From: Bacteroides nordii WAL 11050 = JCM 12987 | GTDB lineage: Bacteria > Bacteroidota > Bacteroidia > Bacteroidales > Bacteroidaceae | NCBI GenBank assembly: GCA_000613465.1 | Contig: BAJA01000005.1 | Location: forward strand, 62,001 to 126,000 | Reading direction: 5' to 3' | DNA: 64,000 nucleotides | Shown here: positions 63,248 to 64,000 of the stretch, one piece after another | Layout: each line of letters begins with the position of its first letter | Numbering within the stretch: position 1 is the first letter of the stretch | Made by a program: the position numbers and the translations under genes | Notes under the pieces: model-generated | What the model was told of the DNA's origin: nothing | The model's input: the letters and a program-made list of their open reading frames with translations, nothing else | Databases searched by the model: none

Positions 63248-63820
63248 TTATAATTCGGCACGTAGCAGGCGATAGACAGCCGGATGGAGGAAGTAACGTA
63301 CATCTTTTCCTTCGGTCAGAGCACGACGGATAAATGTGGAGCTTATTTCGAAAGTAGGAGAGTCGACGATACGGACTGTTCCGGGTAATTCGTCTTTGTT
63401 TACGGGATATCCGGGACGTGGATAAATGAGTATTTGGTTTTCTGCAATAATTCGTTCTGGTTCGCGCCAACGGTCGAAGGTCAGCCAGTTATCCGAACCA
63501 ATAATAAGATGAAATTCCCGTTCCGGATAGCTGCTTTTCAGACAGTCCAGCGTGTGGACTGTATACGAGGGGCGGGGAAGATGAAATTCAAAATCAGAAG
63601 CACGGAAATGTGGATAGTCTCCAATGGCAAGCTGTACCAGTCGGAGACGCAATTCGTCGGGCCATAAATCAGCTTGCTCTTTCAATGGATTGTGTGGGCT
63701 TACTACAAACCAGACCTCATCTAACCCGCAGAATTCACAAAGATAATTAGCCAGTGCAAGATGTCCAATGTGTATCGGATTGAAAGAGCCACTGAATATT
63801 CCGGTTTTCAATTTACTCAT
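63248..63820 (-). CDS. nadD: Nicotinate-nucleotide adenylyltransferase
   Basis: Adenylates nicotinate mononucleotide in NAD synthesis. The 190-residue protein shows [20 protein letters not shown] with the HxGH nucleotidyltransferase motif, [26 protein letters not shown] and the C-terminal [10 protein letters not shown] motif, all in family order and at normal length. Its ATG overlaps the stop of gmk in an ATGA arrangement, so the two genes are translationally coupled. It is intact. Confidence 0.97.
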   Translation of the reverse strand: MSKLKTGIFSGSFNPIHIGHLALANYLCEFCGLDEVWFVVSPHNPLKEQADLWPDELRLRLVQLAIGDYPHFRASDFEFHLPRPSYTVHTLDCLKSSYPEREFHLIIGSDNWLTFDRWREPERIIAENQILIYPRPGYPVNKDELPGTVRIVDSPTFEISSTFIRRALTEGKDVRYFLHPAVYRLLRAEL

Positions 63821-64000
63821 AATGTCAGAAACTCTCTGATTACTTTCAGCGCTTCCGCTTTGGCTGTTTCCAGATCATCGTTGATAATCACTTTATCAAA
63901 TCTGGGGGCAAAGCTCAATTCATATTCGGCTTTAGCTATACGATGTTCTATGACTTCGGGAGCATCTGTGCCCCGGCCCGTTAGACGACGACGAAGCTCG
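63817..64000 (-). CDS. gmk: Guanylate kinase, C-terminal part (cut by window edge)
   Basis: The last 60 codons of a gene that begins beyond the right edge. Readable residues include [40 protein letters not shown] and [17 protein letters not shown], which match the C-terminal third of guanylate kinase (LRxRLxxRGTD). The enzyme phosphorylates GMP to GDP. Its TGA stop overlaps the nadD start by four bases. Confidence 0.93.
   Translation of the reverse strand, partial: ELRRRLTGRGTDAPEVIEHRIAKAEYELSFAPRFDKVIINDDLETAKAEALKVIREFLTL

Overview
The window reads as a chromosomal segment of a gut Bacteroides (Bacteroidales). The grounds are SusC/SusD outer-membrane pairs, hybrid two-component regulators, lipoproteins with Bacteroides-type lipoboxes, many secreted carbohydrate-active enzymes, promoters of the TAnnTTTG type, and a housekeeping end with rfbA, rfbB, menA, nadD and gmk. 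The species cannot be fixed from the sequence alone.

Layout. (1) 1-19.5 kb is polysaccharide utilization locus A: a DUF4861 gene cut by the left edge (minus), a divergent hybrid two-component regulator, then a plus-strand operon of SusC, SusD, a parallel beta-helix protein, an unassigned secreted protein with a helical N-terminal half and a beta-rich C-terminal half, a GH105-type unsaturated uronyl hydrolase and a very large lyase-like protein. The enzyme set points to an acidic, uronate-containing glycan opened by lyases. (2) 19.6-24.6 kb is a phosphate block: PiT-PhoU phosphate transporter, polyphosphate kinase ppk1 and a divergent small phosphodiesterase. (3) 24.7-37.3 kb is a minus-strand enzyme operon: an FG-GAP propeller protein, a truncated GH95-like remnant, two GH36-like (clan GH-D) enzymes, one of them carrying two complete seven-repeat propellers, and a GH92 alpha-mannosidase. 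(4) 38.2-42.3 kb is a second, intact hybrid two-component regulator. (5) 42.8-58.7 kb is a plus-strand operon without any enzyme: FAS1 lipoprotein, SusC, SusD, FAS1, FAS1, SusC, SusD. (6) 58.9-64 kb is core genes: rfbA-rfbB, menA, a metallophosphoesterase, nadD and gmk.

How the parts fit. The regulator in (4) lies between an enzyme operon lacking SusC/D and a SusC/D operon lacking enzymes, so blocks (3)-(5) may be one split locus B in which FAS1 lipoproteins replace the usual surface glycan-binding proteins. This is the most system-like novelty here.

Quality warning. Fifteen reading-frame breaks occur in 13 otherwise well-preserved genes, including menA and the phosphate transporter. Fourteen fit the loss of exactly one base, often in a short homopolymer. 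They look like sequence or assembly errors rather than gene decay, so the broken genes are annotated at their reconstructed full extents. Gaps between convergent genes are rich in palindromic and tandem-palindromic elements of several families.
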